A DNA stretch of 64,000 nucleotides from CAVQMC01 sp963713505 (lineage in GTDB: Bacteria; Bacteroidota; Ignavibacteria; Ignavibacteriales; Ignavibacteriaceae). Positions 1 to 9,908 of the stretch are shown here, in pieces. Within the stretch, counting starts at the first letter, position 1. Every line of letters starts with the position of its first letter. The stretch lies in NCBI GenBank assembly GCA_963713505.1, contig CAVQMC010000021.1:124001-188000 (forward strand), written 5' to 3'. The position numbers and the translations under genes were made by a program. A model generated the notes under the pieces. The model saw nothing but the letters and a program-made list of their open reading frames with translations. It ran no database searches and was not told the DNA's origin.

Positions 1-2197
1 ATTTATGAAGACAGTTCAGATCGATTTTGGGTAACAACTTTGTCTAACGGACTGTTTCTACTGGATAGAAACACAGGAAAAACTATTCATCATTATACCA
101 CGGAAGATGGCTTGCCGAATAATGTTGTACCAGGCATCATGCAAGATAAACAAGGACTGCTTTGGCTTGCAACATCAGGTGGTGTTGCCCGGTTCGATCC
201 TGAGACAAAGACCTTCATTACCTATGATGAGGCAGATGGTATGAATAACTATCCGGTTATACAACAAGCTGTTATCAAAGGCATGAACGGCAGGATGTTC
301 ATCGGGGGCCCGAAAGGAGTAACTGCAATCAACCCACAGGATTTTAAGCCGAATCCTAATCCTCCTACTACAGTAATTACAAGACTGCGTGTTTTTGATA
401 ATGCTTTTCCACTACCGGTTAAACGGGAAGAGCAGATAACGTTGAATTACAACCAAAATGAGCTTACCTTCGACTATGCAGGTTTGCATTTTGCCAACCC
501 GTCACGTAATCGCTATACATATCGCCTGGAAGGCTACGACAAGAATTGGATTGATGCAGGTATTGTACGCAGTGCCAAATACACAAACCTGAGCCCGGGT
601 ACATACACGTTCAGGGTGAAATCTTCGAACAGCGACGGCATCTGGGATAAAAAAGGCACATTTCTAACCATAAAGATTTTACCGCCGTGGTGGCGAACAA
701 CTGCGGCTTATATGTTTTATACATTACTCGGGATAGCTTTTATAGTACTCCTCAACAGATTACTGCGCCGCAGATTGGTAGCGAAAGAGCGGGAGCGAAC
801 GCGGGAACTGGAGTTGGAACAGGCCCGTGAAGCTTTGCAGCAGGCCTCCCTCGACCGCGTCCGTGCCGAGATCGCTTCCATGCGAACTGCCAAAGACCTC
901 GAGCGCATCACCCCGCTAATCTGGCGTGAACTTAAAGCACTTGAAGTTCCGTTTATCCGCTGCGGAGTTTTTATTATCGATGAAGATGATGCAGTGACTC
1001 ATGTTTATTTAACTACACCGGAAGGAAAATCTCTAGGCGTACTCAATTTATCTTTCAATGCAAATGAACTGACAACTAATACTGTAGAGTACTGGAAAAA
1101 GAAACAAGTTTATAAAGAACACTGGAATAAAAAAGAGTTTATTAACTGGACAAAGTCCATGATGGAACTAGGGCAAGTTCAAAATGCGGAAATTTACCAG
1201 GGATCATCTGCACCGCCTGAATCACTTTACCTTCATTTTGTTCCGTTTACTCAAGGGATGCTTTATGTGGGAAACGTTGATCTCCTCGATGACGAAAAAC
1301 TTGAGCTGGCAAAAACACTTGCCAAGGCTTTCTCAATTGCTTATGCACGCTACGAAGATTTTAGAAATCTTGAAGAAGCAAAAGCTGCGGTTGAAATTAC
1401 ACTAAAGGACTTAAAATCAGCTCAGGTGCAATTGGTTCATTCAGAAAAAATGGCATCTTTGGGTGAACTCACTGCCGGCATTGCTCACGAGATTAAAAAT
1501 CCTCTGAACTTTGTAAATAATTTTTCTGAAGTGAGTAATGAGTTAATTGGTGAAATGGTTGAAGAAGCTGATAAAGGAAATACAGCGGAAGTGAAAGCCT
1601 TAGCAAAAGATATCAAGCAGAACATTGAAAAAATTTTACAGCATGGAAAGCGCGCTGACTCAATTGTAAAAGGAATGCTTCTGCATTCAAGAGGAACTTC
1701 AGGAGAAAAAACTTTAACGGATATAAATGATCTCCTTGATCAATATGTAAATCTTGCTTATCATGGAATGCGGGCACAGAATAAAGAATTCAACATAACC
1801 ATTGAAAGAGATTATGATAAAACATTAGAAAAAATAAATGTAGTTCCGCAGGATATTAGCAGAGTTTTCTTAAATATAATTAACAATGCCTGTTACGCGG
1901 CTTTTGATAAAAAGAAAAAAGATAGTGGAGATTTTAATCCGGTACTTAAAGTTTCAACCAAAGAACTTTAAAGACAAAATTGAAATAAGGATTGGTGATA
2001 ATGGAAATGGAATTCCAAAAGATATAATAGATAAAATATTTCAGCCGTTCTTTACAACAAAACCGACAGGTGAAGGAACGGGATTGGGATTATCATTAAG
2101 TTATGATATAGTTACAAAAGTGCACGGAGGTGATTTGAAAGTTGAGACAAATGTAGGTGAAAAATCAGAGTTCATAATAACATTACCAAAAATTTAG
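1..2197 (+). CDS. Reg_prop/Y_Y_Y sensor histidine kinase, 5'-truncated, frameshifted
   Basis: The frame is open from base 1 and starts inside a two-component-regulator propeller repeat (IYEDSSDRFWVTT), so the gene begins before the window. Then come further propeller repeats, a Y_Y_Y domain, one membrane helix near 690-770, a coiled coil, a GAF-like segment, and a kinase core with the phospho-acceptor motif GIAHEIKNPLNF (His codon at 1486). The frame stops at 1971 just after STKEL. Removing one T of the TTT near 1966 joins it to the frame ending at 2197, which carries the ATP-binding lid (DNGNGIP, TGEGTGLGLS). The architecture is a periplasmic propeller sensor feeding a cytoplasmic kinase, with no fused DNA-binding domain. 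It is paralogous to the next gene. Bases 780-950 are much richer in G+C than the rest. Confidence 0.9.
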
Positions 2198-2206
2198 TAA
2201 TTTATA

Positions 2207-5200
2207 ATGTATATATTTAATAAAATGAATTTAACTAAACTAAGTAATCTTGTATTTGTAATACTTATATTATCTTTTACTTCGGTATTATTCTGCCAGA
2301 CTTCCGTGAATGAAAACCATGAGCCAGGTAATCCTTTTATTAAATATTACAGCCCAAAGGAATACAAAGCTAATCCTGCAAACTGGTGTATACTTCAGGA
2401 CAAACGCGGTGTTATGTATTTTGGTAATGAAAAGGGGATATTGGAATTTGACGGAGTTTCCTGGCGCAATATAGAAGTTCCTTTCTCTGCATCCGTTCGT
2501 TCTATGGCAATTGATGACAGCGGAAAAATATATGTTTGTGCCTCATCGGATTTTGGCTACCTCAAACCCGATTCACTCGGGCAATTAAAATTTAATTCAT
2601 TACTTAGTTATCTCGATAAAAAAGACCGCAACTACGGCGAGATGTGGGATGTTATAACTTCCTCAAAAGCAGTATACTTCAAAACAAAAGATAAAATTTT
2701 CAGATGGAATGGAAAAAATATAAAAGTATGGGATTCCGTTTATGCATTCAGATTGTACAATATTGATGATAAAATTTATTCAAGGAACCAGGGTACAGGG
2801 TTAATGGTAATTGACGGGGACTCAATAAAACTTATGCCTGACGGAGAGTATTTTGCTAATACAGGTGTTTTCAATATGCTGCCCTTCGGTAAGGATTCTT
2901 TAACCGGTGAAGAGAGAATACTTGTAACCACAAACGGAGAGGGATTGTTCTTATCACATGGCAATAAATTTTATCCATTTAAAACTGAAGATGATTCATT
3001 TTTAAAGACAAGCCAGGTATACAATGCCTGTACAACTTCAGATGGTAATTTTGCTTTGGCTACACAGCGCGGCGGTGTAATAATTATGGATCACAAGGGT
3101 CATTTTCTGAATATCATCAATGATAATTCGGGAATGCCTACAAAAGTAATATACGATGTTTACTCGGATAAACAGGGAGGTTTATGGTTTGCAACAAACA
3201 ACGGAATAGTTCATTGTGAAGTTCCTTCTTCGTTAATGGTTATGCCGCAAAAGGATCCGGCCAAATATCCGTTTTTTTCGATGTTGCAGTATAAAAATAA
3301 ATTTTATGCAACAGATGAACTGGGTGTAATATATCTGAAGAAGAATAGTTCAGTCTTTAAACTGGTAGATGGTATAAACAAACCGGCATATGGATTACTG
3401 AATTACCGCGGAATTCTTTTGGCTGCCGTTAATGATGGAGTTCGAGTTATAGAGAATGATAAACTTCAGAAGTCATTAACATATTCTTCAACAAATATGG
3501 TACTGCCATCAGTTTTTTATCCCGATAGATTGTATTCATTTCACGGGGATGGATTAAGTATTCTTAAATATGAAAAATCTAAAAACGAATTTCAGGTTTA
3601 CCAAACAGATATTGATGAAGAATTAGTTAATGGTGTTGAAGATCCTGACAGCAGCTTATGGATAGGGAGCCTTGACGGCGGAATAATTCATGTAACGGAC
3701 AATTTGGATAACCTTGTGCCAGGGAAAATCAACAAAATACGGCACACCCGTTACAGCAAAGGAATCTCTTCCGGGTTATGAAACGAGATTGTATAACATT
3801 CAGAATAAAATACTTCTTGCTACAGAAAAAGGTTTGTACAGGTTTGATAAAACTACAGAAAAATTTGTAATCGATTCAACTCTTGGACCTGAGTTTGCCG
3901 ATTCAACCAGCAATATTTTATATATAGAAAAAAGAAAAAATAATGAGCTCTGGATTTTAGCAAATGTAAATGGTACAACTGATCTAGGTAAAGCAGAGCT
4001 TCAGAAAAGTGGAAATTACAAATGGCAGCCTGATCCGGTTTTCAGAAGGTTAGATCTGAATAGCGTTACCGCTATTTATCCAGAATTTGATTCAGATAAG
4101 AAACAGGAAATACTCTGGCTAAGTACAGACGAAGGGCTGGTTAATTATAATGCTGAAAGAACAAAAAATATTAAAAACATTTTTCCTGCTCTTATCAGAA
4201 AAATTGTGGTTAACAACGATTCAATAATTTACAACGGCGCAAAACAATCAGTGCTTCATAATAACAAATTGATTCTGCCTTTCAGCAGCAACAATGTGGG
4301 CTTTACAGTTTGTTCAATTTCCTTCGATAAACCTGAAGCAAATATGTACCAATATTATCTTGAGGGGAATGATGATAAATGGTCTCAATGGACAAACGAA
4401 TCGCAGAAGGAATTTACAAATCTCTCAAGCGGAGATTATACATTTAAAGTCCGTACAAAAAATGTGTATGGAATGGTTTCACAGGAAGATTCATTCTCAT
4501 TTAAGGTTTTACCGCCGTGGTATTTTTCCTGGTGGGCATATTTAATTTATACTGTAATATTTTTAACAGGAGTTTTTGTTACAGACAGGGTTATGAGACG
4601 GCGGGTAATTGCAAAAGAAAGAAATCATGCAAAACTCCGTGAAGCCGAAATTATAAAAAAACAGGCGGATGAACTTGAAACAGTGGACAGGCTAGTAAAA
4701 GTTATCAACCGTGCTGAAAACCTCGATCAATTATTTAATTCATTGCTTGAACAAACTTTTACAGTAATTCCGCAGGGAGAGAAAGCAGCTATTTTCTTAC
4801 TTGATAAAAAAGAAAACATTTTTCACATTGCTTTTACAGAAGGCTATCATATAGAGGACCTGGAAAAGCTGAGATTTTCTCCTGAGGAATTAAAGAAAAG
4901 ATATACGCAAACTTCCGAGGAAGTTGAAAAAGGAATCTACATTATCCGGGAAACGAACAACCTATATGCCGATGAAAAACTTACAGGTTTTGGCCATGCA
5001 AAATCAATGCTGGTTATGGCCGTAGAATTTGATAAAATAACGGAAGCGTATGTGGTTTTCGACAATTTTTCAGATAAAAATGCTTTTGATCAATCGACTG
5101 CAAGACTGTTAAACAGGTTTAGAGAACATGCAGTATCCGCTATTTCAAAAGCACAGGCTATGAAATCATTACAGGAAAAAAATGAAGAAATTATTAGAAC

Positions 5201-5975
5201 GCAAACGCAGCTTGTTCATTCAGAAAAGATGGCATCGCTCGGTGAGCTTACTGCTGGTATTGCCCATGAAATTAAAAATCCGTTAAACTTTGTAAATAAT
5301 TTTTCAGAGATAAGCGGTGAGTTAATCATGGAAATAGAAGATGAAATGAATAATAATAATAATGAGGAAGTTTTATCTATTCTGAAAGACTTAAAACAAA
5401 ATCTTGAAAAAATAAATCAACATGGTAAACGCGCTGATTCTATTGTTAAAGGAATGCTGCTTCATTCAAGAGGATCATCAGGTGAAAAAACTCTAACGGA
5501 TATAAATGATTTACTCGATCAATATGTTAATCTTGCTTACCATGGAATGAGAGCAACTAACAAAGAATTCAATATTACAATCGAAAAAGATTATGATGAA
5601 TCACTTGAAAAGATAAATGTGATTCCACAGGATTTAAGCAGAGTATTTTTAAATATAATTAACAATGCCTGTTATGCTGCTTATGATAGAAAAAAGAAAA
5701 GTGGTGATGATTTTTCTCCAACGCTTAAAGTCTCCACTAAGAATTTAAAAGACAAAATTGAAATAAGAATAGCAGACAATGGCAATGGAATCCCTGCAGA
5801 CATTTTAGAAAAAATATTTCAGCCATTCTTCACCACTAAACCAACCGGAGAAGGAACCGGACTTGGGTTATCGTTGAGTTATGATATTGTTACAAAGGTC
5901 CATAGCGGCGATTTGAAAGTTGAAACAAAAGAAGGTCAAGGAACTAATTTTATAATTTTATTACCAAAGAAATAA
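2207..5975 (+). CDS. Reg_prop/Y_Y_Y sensor histidine kinase (second copy), frameshifted
   Basis: An N-terminal signal peptide (start at 2207, or the internal ATG at 2225) is followed by a long propeller region, a Y_Y_Y domain ending FKVLPPW, one membrane helix (about 4520-4590), a coiled coil, a GAF-like domain and a HisKA/HATPase core with His codon 5265. The first frame stops at 3781. The second frame, open from about 3714, completes the protein. Dropping one G of the GGG near 3773 gives a smooth SSGYETRLYN joint. The kinase core is nearly identical in sequence to that of the upstream gene, which points to tandem duplication. It is separated from the receiver gene by only 10 bases, so that receiver is the probable phosphotransfer partner. 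Confidence 0.9.
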
Positions 5976-5985
5976 TGAGGTCAAA

Positions 5986-6363
5986 TTGAAACTTTTAGTT
6001 GTAGATGACGAAAGCGATGTTCAGTTTTTATTCCAGCAGAAATTCAGGAAGGAAATAAAAGCCGGTACTATGCAGATAAAATATGCATTAAACGGTATTT
6101 CAGCTCTTGAACTTTTAGAATCAATTGAAAATAAAACTGACTATTTAATATTAACTGATATCAATATGCCCGAAATGAACGGTATTGAACTTCTTAAAAA
6201 TATTAAAGAAAGATACCCGGGTTTAAAAGTTTTTATTATTACTGCTTATGGAGATGAGCAAAACTATAATACGGTAAAAAATCTCGGAGCAGAAGATTAT
6301 TTTATAAAACCACTTGCATTTGACCTATTAAAAGAAAAATTATACCACCACGATAATATTTAA
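5986..6363 (+). CDS. Stand-alone response regulator receiver (CheY-like)
   Basis: A 125-residue single receiver domain. The acidic pair is VVDDE near the N-terminus, the phospho-acceptor is Asp58 in LTDINMPEMNG, a conserved Thr lies in IITAYGD, and the Lys is in FIKPLAF. No output domain follows, so it acts as a CheY/Spo0F-like relay, probably fed by the two upstream kinases. It starts at TTG 5986, with GAGG a few bases before it (within ATGAGGTCAAATTGAA). It lies 10 bases after the kinase stop and 9 bases before the next receiver, so the four genes look like one operon. Confidence 0.9.
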   Translation: MKLLVVDDESDVQFLFQQKFRKEIKAGTMQIKYALNGISALELLESIENKTDYLILTDINMPEMNGIELLKNIKERYPGLKVFIITAYGDEQNYNTVKNLGAEDYFIKPLAFDLLKEKLYHHDNI

Positions 6364-6372
6364 GGGAATAAA

Positions 6373-7542
6373 ATGTCTTTATCAAAAATATTAGTTGTTG
6401 ATGATGAACCGGATTTGGAATCATTAATACGTCAAAAATTCCGCAGTAAAATAAAAGCAAAAGAATATGAATTTTGTTTTGCTGAAAACGGTGAAGAAGC
6501 TCTTGAAAAAATTGCAAAAGATGGAGCAATTGATCTGGTCTTAACGGATATTAATATGCCGGTAATGGACGGACTTACTTTACTCTCAAAAATAAATGAA
6601 TTAAATAATAAATTACTTAGGTCTGTTATTGTTTCTGCCTACGGAGATATGGAAAATATCAGAACAGCCATGAATAGGGGAGCGTATGATTTTATTACAA
6701 AACCTATTGATCTAAAAGATCTAGAAATAACCATAGAAAAATCTTTAAAAGAAATTGAATTATATAAGCAGGCAATTGAAAGTCAGAATAAATTAATACT
6801 GCTTAAAAAAGAATTAGATATTGCAAATATAATCCAGACTTCCATTCTCTCTAAAACTTTCCCGGCTTTTCCTGAAAGAAAAGAATTTGATATATATGCA
6901 AAAATGATTGCTGCTAAAGAAGTCGGCGGCGATCTTTATGATTTTTTCATGATTGATAAATACAGACTTGGAGTAATAATAGGAGATGTTTCGGGAAAAG
7001 GAATTGCTGCTGCGTTGTTAATGGCTGTAAGTAAAACATTATTGAAAGCAACTGCTTATAAAGGATTGCCGACCGATGAAGTCTTATCCGAGGTAAATAA
7101 GATTGTTGTGGACGAAAGTCCTTCCAATATGTTTGTAACTGTTTTTTATGGAATCCTGGATACACGCAGCGGAGCTTTCGAATATTCAAACGGCGGACAC
7201 AACCTTCCTTACTTAATATCTAATGACGGAACTGTAAAACAACTTGAAAACATCGGCGGACTTATGGTTGGTGCAATGAAAGATGTTCCGTATGAATCCA
7301 ATGTTGAAATGATTCAACCAGGAGAAAGTATCGTATTTTATACTGACGGCGTAACCGAAGCATTCAATAAAGAAAATGAAGAATTCAAAGAAAAACGCCT
7401 TGAAGAAATTTTGATAAACAAAAATTCATTAAATACAAATGATCTTGTCAATGAAGTCTTTAAAAAGGTAAATGAATTTACCGACGGAGTGGAACAATCG
7501 GATGATATAACCTGTCTGGTGCTGAAATATATGAAAAGATAA
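6373..7542 (+). CDS. Receiver-PP2C (SpoIIE/RsbU-type) serine phosphatase
   Basis: 389 residues. An N-terminal receiver domain (acidic pair VVDDEPD, Asp59 in LTDINMPVMDG, Lys in ITKPIDL) is joined by a helical linker (about 125-165) to a SpoIIE-type PP2C domain. Metal-binding residues are visible in EVGGDLYDFF, IGDVSGKG, YSNGGHN, FYTDGVTEA and QSDDITCLVL. Phosphatases of this architecture normally dephosphorylate an anti-sigma-factor antagonist in partner-switching pathways. No such antagonist or anti-sigma factor is present in the window. The gene is preceded by GGGAA and is the last of the signalling operon, followed by the flagellin gene. Confidence 0.93.
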   Translation: MSLSKILVVDDEPDLESLIRQKFRSKIKAKEYEFCFAENGEEALEKIAKDGAIDLVLTDINMPVMDGLTLLSKINELNNKLLRSVIVSAYGDMENIRTAMNRGAYDFITKPIDLKDLEITIEKSLKEIELYKQAIESQNKLILLKKELDIANIIQTSILSKTFPAFPERKEFDIYAKMIAAKEVGGDLYDFFMIDKYRLGVIIGDVSGKGIAAALLMAVSKTLLKATAYKGLPTDEVLSEVNKIVVDESPSNMFVTVFYGILDTRSGAFEYSNGGHNLPYLISNDGTVKQLENIGGLMVGAMKDVPYESNVEMIQPGESIVFYTDGVTEAFNKENEEFKEKRLEEILINKNSLNTNDLVNEVFKKVNEFTDGVEQSDDITCLVLKYMKR

Positions 7543-7568
7543 TTTATATATTTTCGAATATATTCTTC

Positions 7569-7584
7569 ATGAGGTCAAATTGAA
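7569..7584 (+). repeat. 16-base copy of the upstream receiver's translation-start context
   Basis: ATGAGGTCAAATTGAA occurs here and at 5975-5990. There it carries the ribosome-binding site and TTG start of the receiver gene. Here the TTG opens only a five-codon reading frame ending in TAA. It may be the remnant of a duplicated gene start or a conserved leader. Confidence 0.5.
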
Positions 7585-7714
7585 CTCTTTCAATTAATCT
7601 TAAAAAAAATGCCCAATAACTTATTGAATTACAAGTACTTAACATTTATTTAATTTATACTATCAACTAAATATTTATTTTATACGATAATAAAATGGTA
7701 GACATAATTTAAAA

Positions 7715-7736
7715 TGTTAGACAAGGATGCCTAACA
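7715..7736 (+). promoter_or_regulatory. Hairpin in the flagellin leader
   Basis: TGTTAG at 7715-7720 is perfectly complementary to CTAACA at 7731-7736 across a 10-base loop. It lies 31 bases before the flagellin start, just upstream of the GGAGG ribosome-binding site. It could influence message stability or translation. No terminator-like T run follows. Confidence 0.35.
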
Positions 7737-7767
7737 AATATTCTAATTGCTCAACATGGAGGTAATT

Positions 7768-8988
7768 ATGGCGTTTTCGATAAATACAAATCTAAGTGCA
7801 TTCCAGGCCTATAATGCATTATCAAAAGTAAATAAAAAAACAGAGAAAGCTCAGTTAAGATTAGTTACAGGTAAACGAATAAACAGTTCAGCAGATGATA
7901 CATCAGGTTACAGGGTAGGTAAAGAACTAGAGGGAAAAACAGTAATTCAAAAAGCACAATTAAATAACGGTTCTGCAGCTAAAAATTATTTATCCACAGC
8001 AGAGGCATCGTTACAAGAAATAAACGACTTGTTAAACCGGATATCTGCAAAATATACAGACGCACAAGACCCGACAAAAAATAAAGGAGCAATAGCAAAA
8101 GATATAAACTCATTAGCGGAAGAGATAGATTCAATACTAAAGAATACATCTTTTAATGGGCATAATTTATTAGAGCAAAGCGATGGAACAGCTCTTGCAA
8201 GCAATGATGTATTTGATGTTGGCGGTGATGTAACAATGGACTTTGCCGGCGATAGCTATTTGAAAGTTGATGACCTCAATACAATATTAAATGGAGGAAC
8301 AATACCTGATCCGGGAGTTTCCAATATTTCTGGAACCTCATTTGACATTAATCAGATGGTACTTTCAGGCCCTGCACAAATTACTCCAACTATGACCATT
8401 ACATATGCTGACGGAACATCCGAATCAGCGGAAATCTCTATATCTTGGGGTGGTAATATTATGGGGGATATTATTTACGATACCGCTTACGCAATATATT
8501 CTCATTTCAATGGTTCTATTGGTGGTTTTGGATATGACGACTCTACACATGAATATCTGCTAGTTGATGCCTTGATTGCGTTAGGTAAAAAAATTACAAG
8601 TCTTAATACAACAGTGGACGGGGGGATTGATTTAGCAGATTATTTAGGTGTTAAAATGGTCGATTCTGGCGGCAGTACTATAGGCGGTTTGTTAAGTTCA
8701 GATGCAGATACAGTTTTAAGCACAGCCAGCGATCTAACTAATGTAGTAAATAATGTTAAAAATGCACTAGGAAGAATCGGGAGTCTTACACAAGTTGTTG
8801 ATAACCGAAGTGATTATCTTACATCATCAATTACAAATATAAGTTCATCTTTATCAAGAATATTTGATGCAGATGTTGCAGCGGAACAATTAAAAGCAAC
8901 AAAGGGAAGTATAGGCAGTCAGTTGGGAACGGCAATGCTTTCACAAATAAATTCCAGACCCCAAGAATTACTTTCGCTATTTAGTTAA
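7768..8988 (+). CDS. fliC: Flagellin
   Basis: 406 residues. The conserved flagellin N-domain (MAFSINTNLSAFQAYNAL, then RLVTGKRINSSADDTSGY) and C-domain (RIFDADVAAEQLKATKG, ending SQINSRPQELLSLF) flank a variable central region (about 145-310) forming the filament surface. The start is set by GGAGG at 7758-7762, six bases before ATG 7768; an earlier in-frame TTG at 7747 is ignored. It is secreted by the flagellar type III apparatus and polymerises into the filament. No other flagellar gene is in the window, so the gene stands apart from any motility cluster. It sits directly downstream of the receiver/phosphatase operon, which may regulate it. Confidence 0.95.
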   Translation: MAFSINTNLSAFQAYNALSKVNKKTEKAQLRLVTGKRINSSADDTSGYRVGKELEGKTVIQKAQLNNGSAAKNYLSTAEASLQEINDLLNRISAKYTDAQDPTKNKGAIAKDINSLAEEIDSILKNTSFNGHNLLEQSDGTALASNDVFDVGGDVTMDFAGDSYLKVDDLNTILNGGTIPDPGVSNISGTSFDINQMVLSGPAQITPTMTITYADGTSESAEISISWGGNIMGDIIYDTAYAIYSHFNGSIGGFGYDDSTHEYLLVDALIALGKKITSLNTTVDGGIDLADYLGVKMVDSGGSTIGGLLSSDADTVLSTASDLTNVVNNVKNALGRIGSLTQVVDNRSDYLTSSITNISSSLSRIFDADVAAEQLKATKGSIGSQLGTAMLSQINSRPQELLSLFS

Positions 8989-9212
8989 ATTATAAAATTA
9001 AAATGCATGTATGATCTTTATTCACATTTATCATTTTATTAATTATTAGCTGTTGTAAAACTTGCAATTATTATGTGATTCAAAAAAACAATTTATTAAG
9101 TAAATTTTTCGTAAAAACAGAATTACCACTTCTTAAGTAAAATATAAAATTGAGCACATTTTAATTTTTAATAAATGTTTATTATTCAATAAAATAATTA
9201 TTGGAGTTTAAC

Positions 9213-9599
9213 ATGAGTAATAAACTTGAAAGAAATAAAAAGAACGCTTCTGAATTTTATGATATGGCATTTAATAAATGTAAACCGGAAGAAGCTGTAA
9301 ATAAATATGTCGGTGACGAATATAAACAGCACAATCCTACAGTTGAATCAGGTAAGCAAGGATTTATAAATTATTTTAATAAACTTGCCAAAGAATATCC
9401 CGGCAAAAAAGTTCATTTTAAAAAGATAATTGCTGAAGATGATTTTGTTGTTATTCATACATTTCAAGAATGGCCGAATGACAGCGATTATGCTAGCGTT
9501 GATATTTTCAGATTAGATGAAAACGGAAAAGTTATAGAACATTGGGACGTTTTACAGGTTGTTCCTGAAAAATCAGTAAATAATAATACAATGTTTTAA
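9213..9599 (+). CDS. SnoaL-like / NTF2-fold protein
   Basis: 128 residues. The layout is that of the SnoaL-like NTF2 fold: an N-terminal helix (NASEFYDMAFN), a YVGDEYKQHNP segment, a phenylalanine-rich strand pair and a C-terminal EHWDVLQVVPE strand. The conserved His/Asp of EHWD belong to the cone-shaped pocket. Family members include small cyclases and predicted aldol-condensation enzymes (COG4922 type). The substrate cannot be told. GGAG at 9203-9206 places the start at ATG 9213 rather than the upstream frame opening at 9201. It is a single gene with flanking AT-rich gaps. Confidence 0.8.
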   Translation: MSNKLERNKKNASEFYDMAFNKCKPEEAVNKYVGDEYKQHNPTVESGKQGFINYFNKLAKEYPGKKVHFKKIIAEDDFVVIHTFQEWPNDSDYASVDIFRLDENGKVIEHWDVLQVVPEKSVNNNTMF

Positions 9600-9908
9600 T
9601 TTGCTTTATAAGATAATAAGATATTTTTAAGAATTATTATCAATTTATTAAAGTTTAAATAATTCACTTCCGCTTGAATTCCAGGTTAAATAGTGGCTAC
9701 ATTTAACCATTTGATCGAAAAGTAAAATTACTTTCCCATAAATAAGAATAAAAATTTTTCATTTATATATGAAGAATCGTTATTTAATCAAAAATAAAAG
9801 GTTCAGATAGATTATTAGTTATAATTATCAATTGGCATTAAATATGAATATATACTAATTATCAATTATTGCAATTATTCTGTTAATTTAGGTATATTCG
9901 GATGATTC
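9600..9908. other. Intergenic region with one inverted repeat
   Basis: About 310 AT-rich bases without a credible gene. The only structure seen is GGTTAAAT at 9684-9691 and ATTTAACC at 9701-9708, a perfect 8-bp inverted repeat with a 9-base loop and no T run after it. It may be a protein-binding dyad or leader hairpin for the kinase gene that follows. Confidence 0.4.

Noticed and set aside
7664..7690. Sigma-28 promoter before flagellin
   Set aside because: TACGATAA resembles the -10, but the TAAA upstream is about four bases too close; not reported as a feature.
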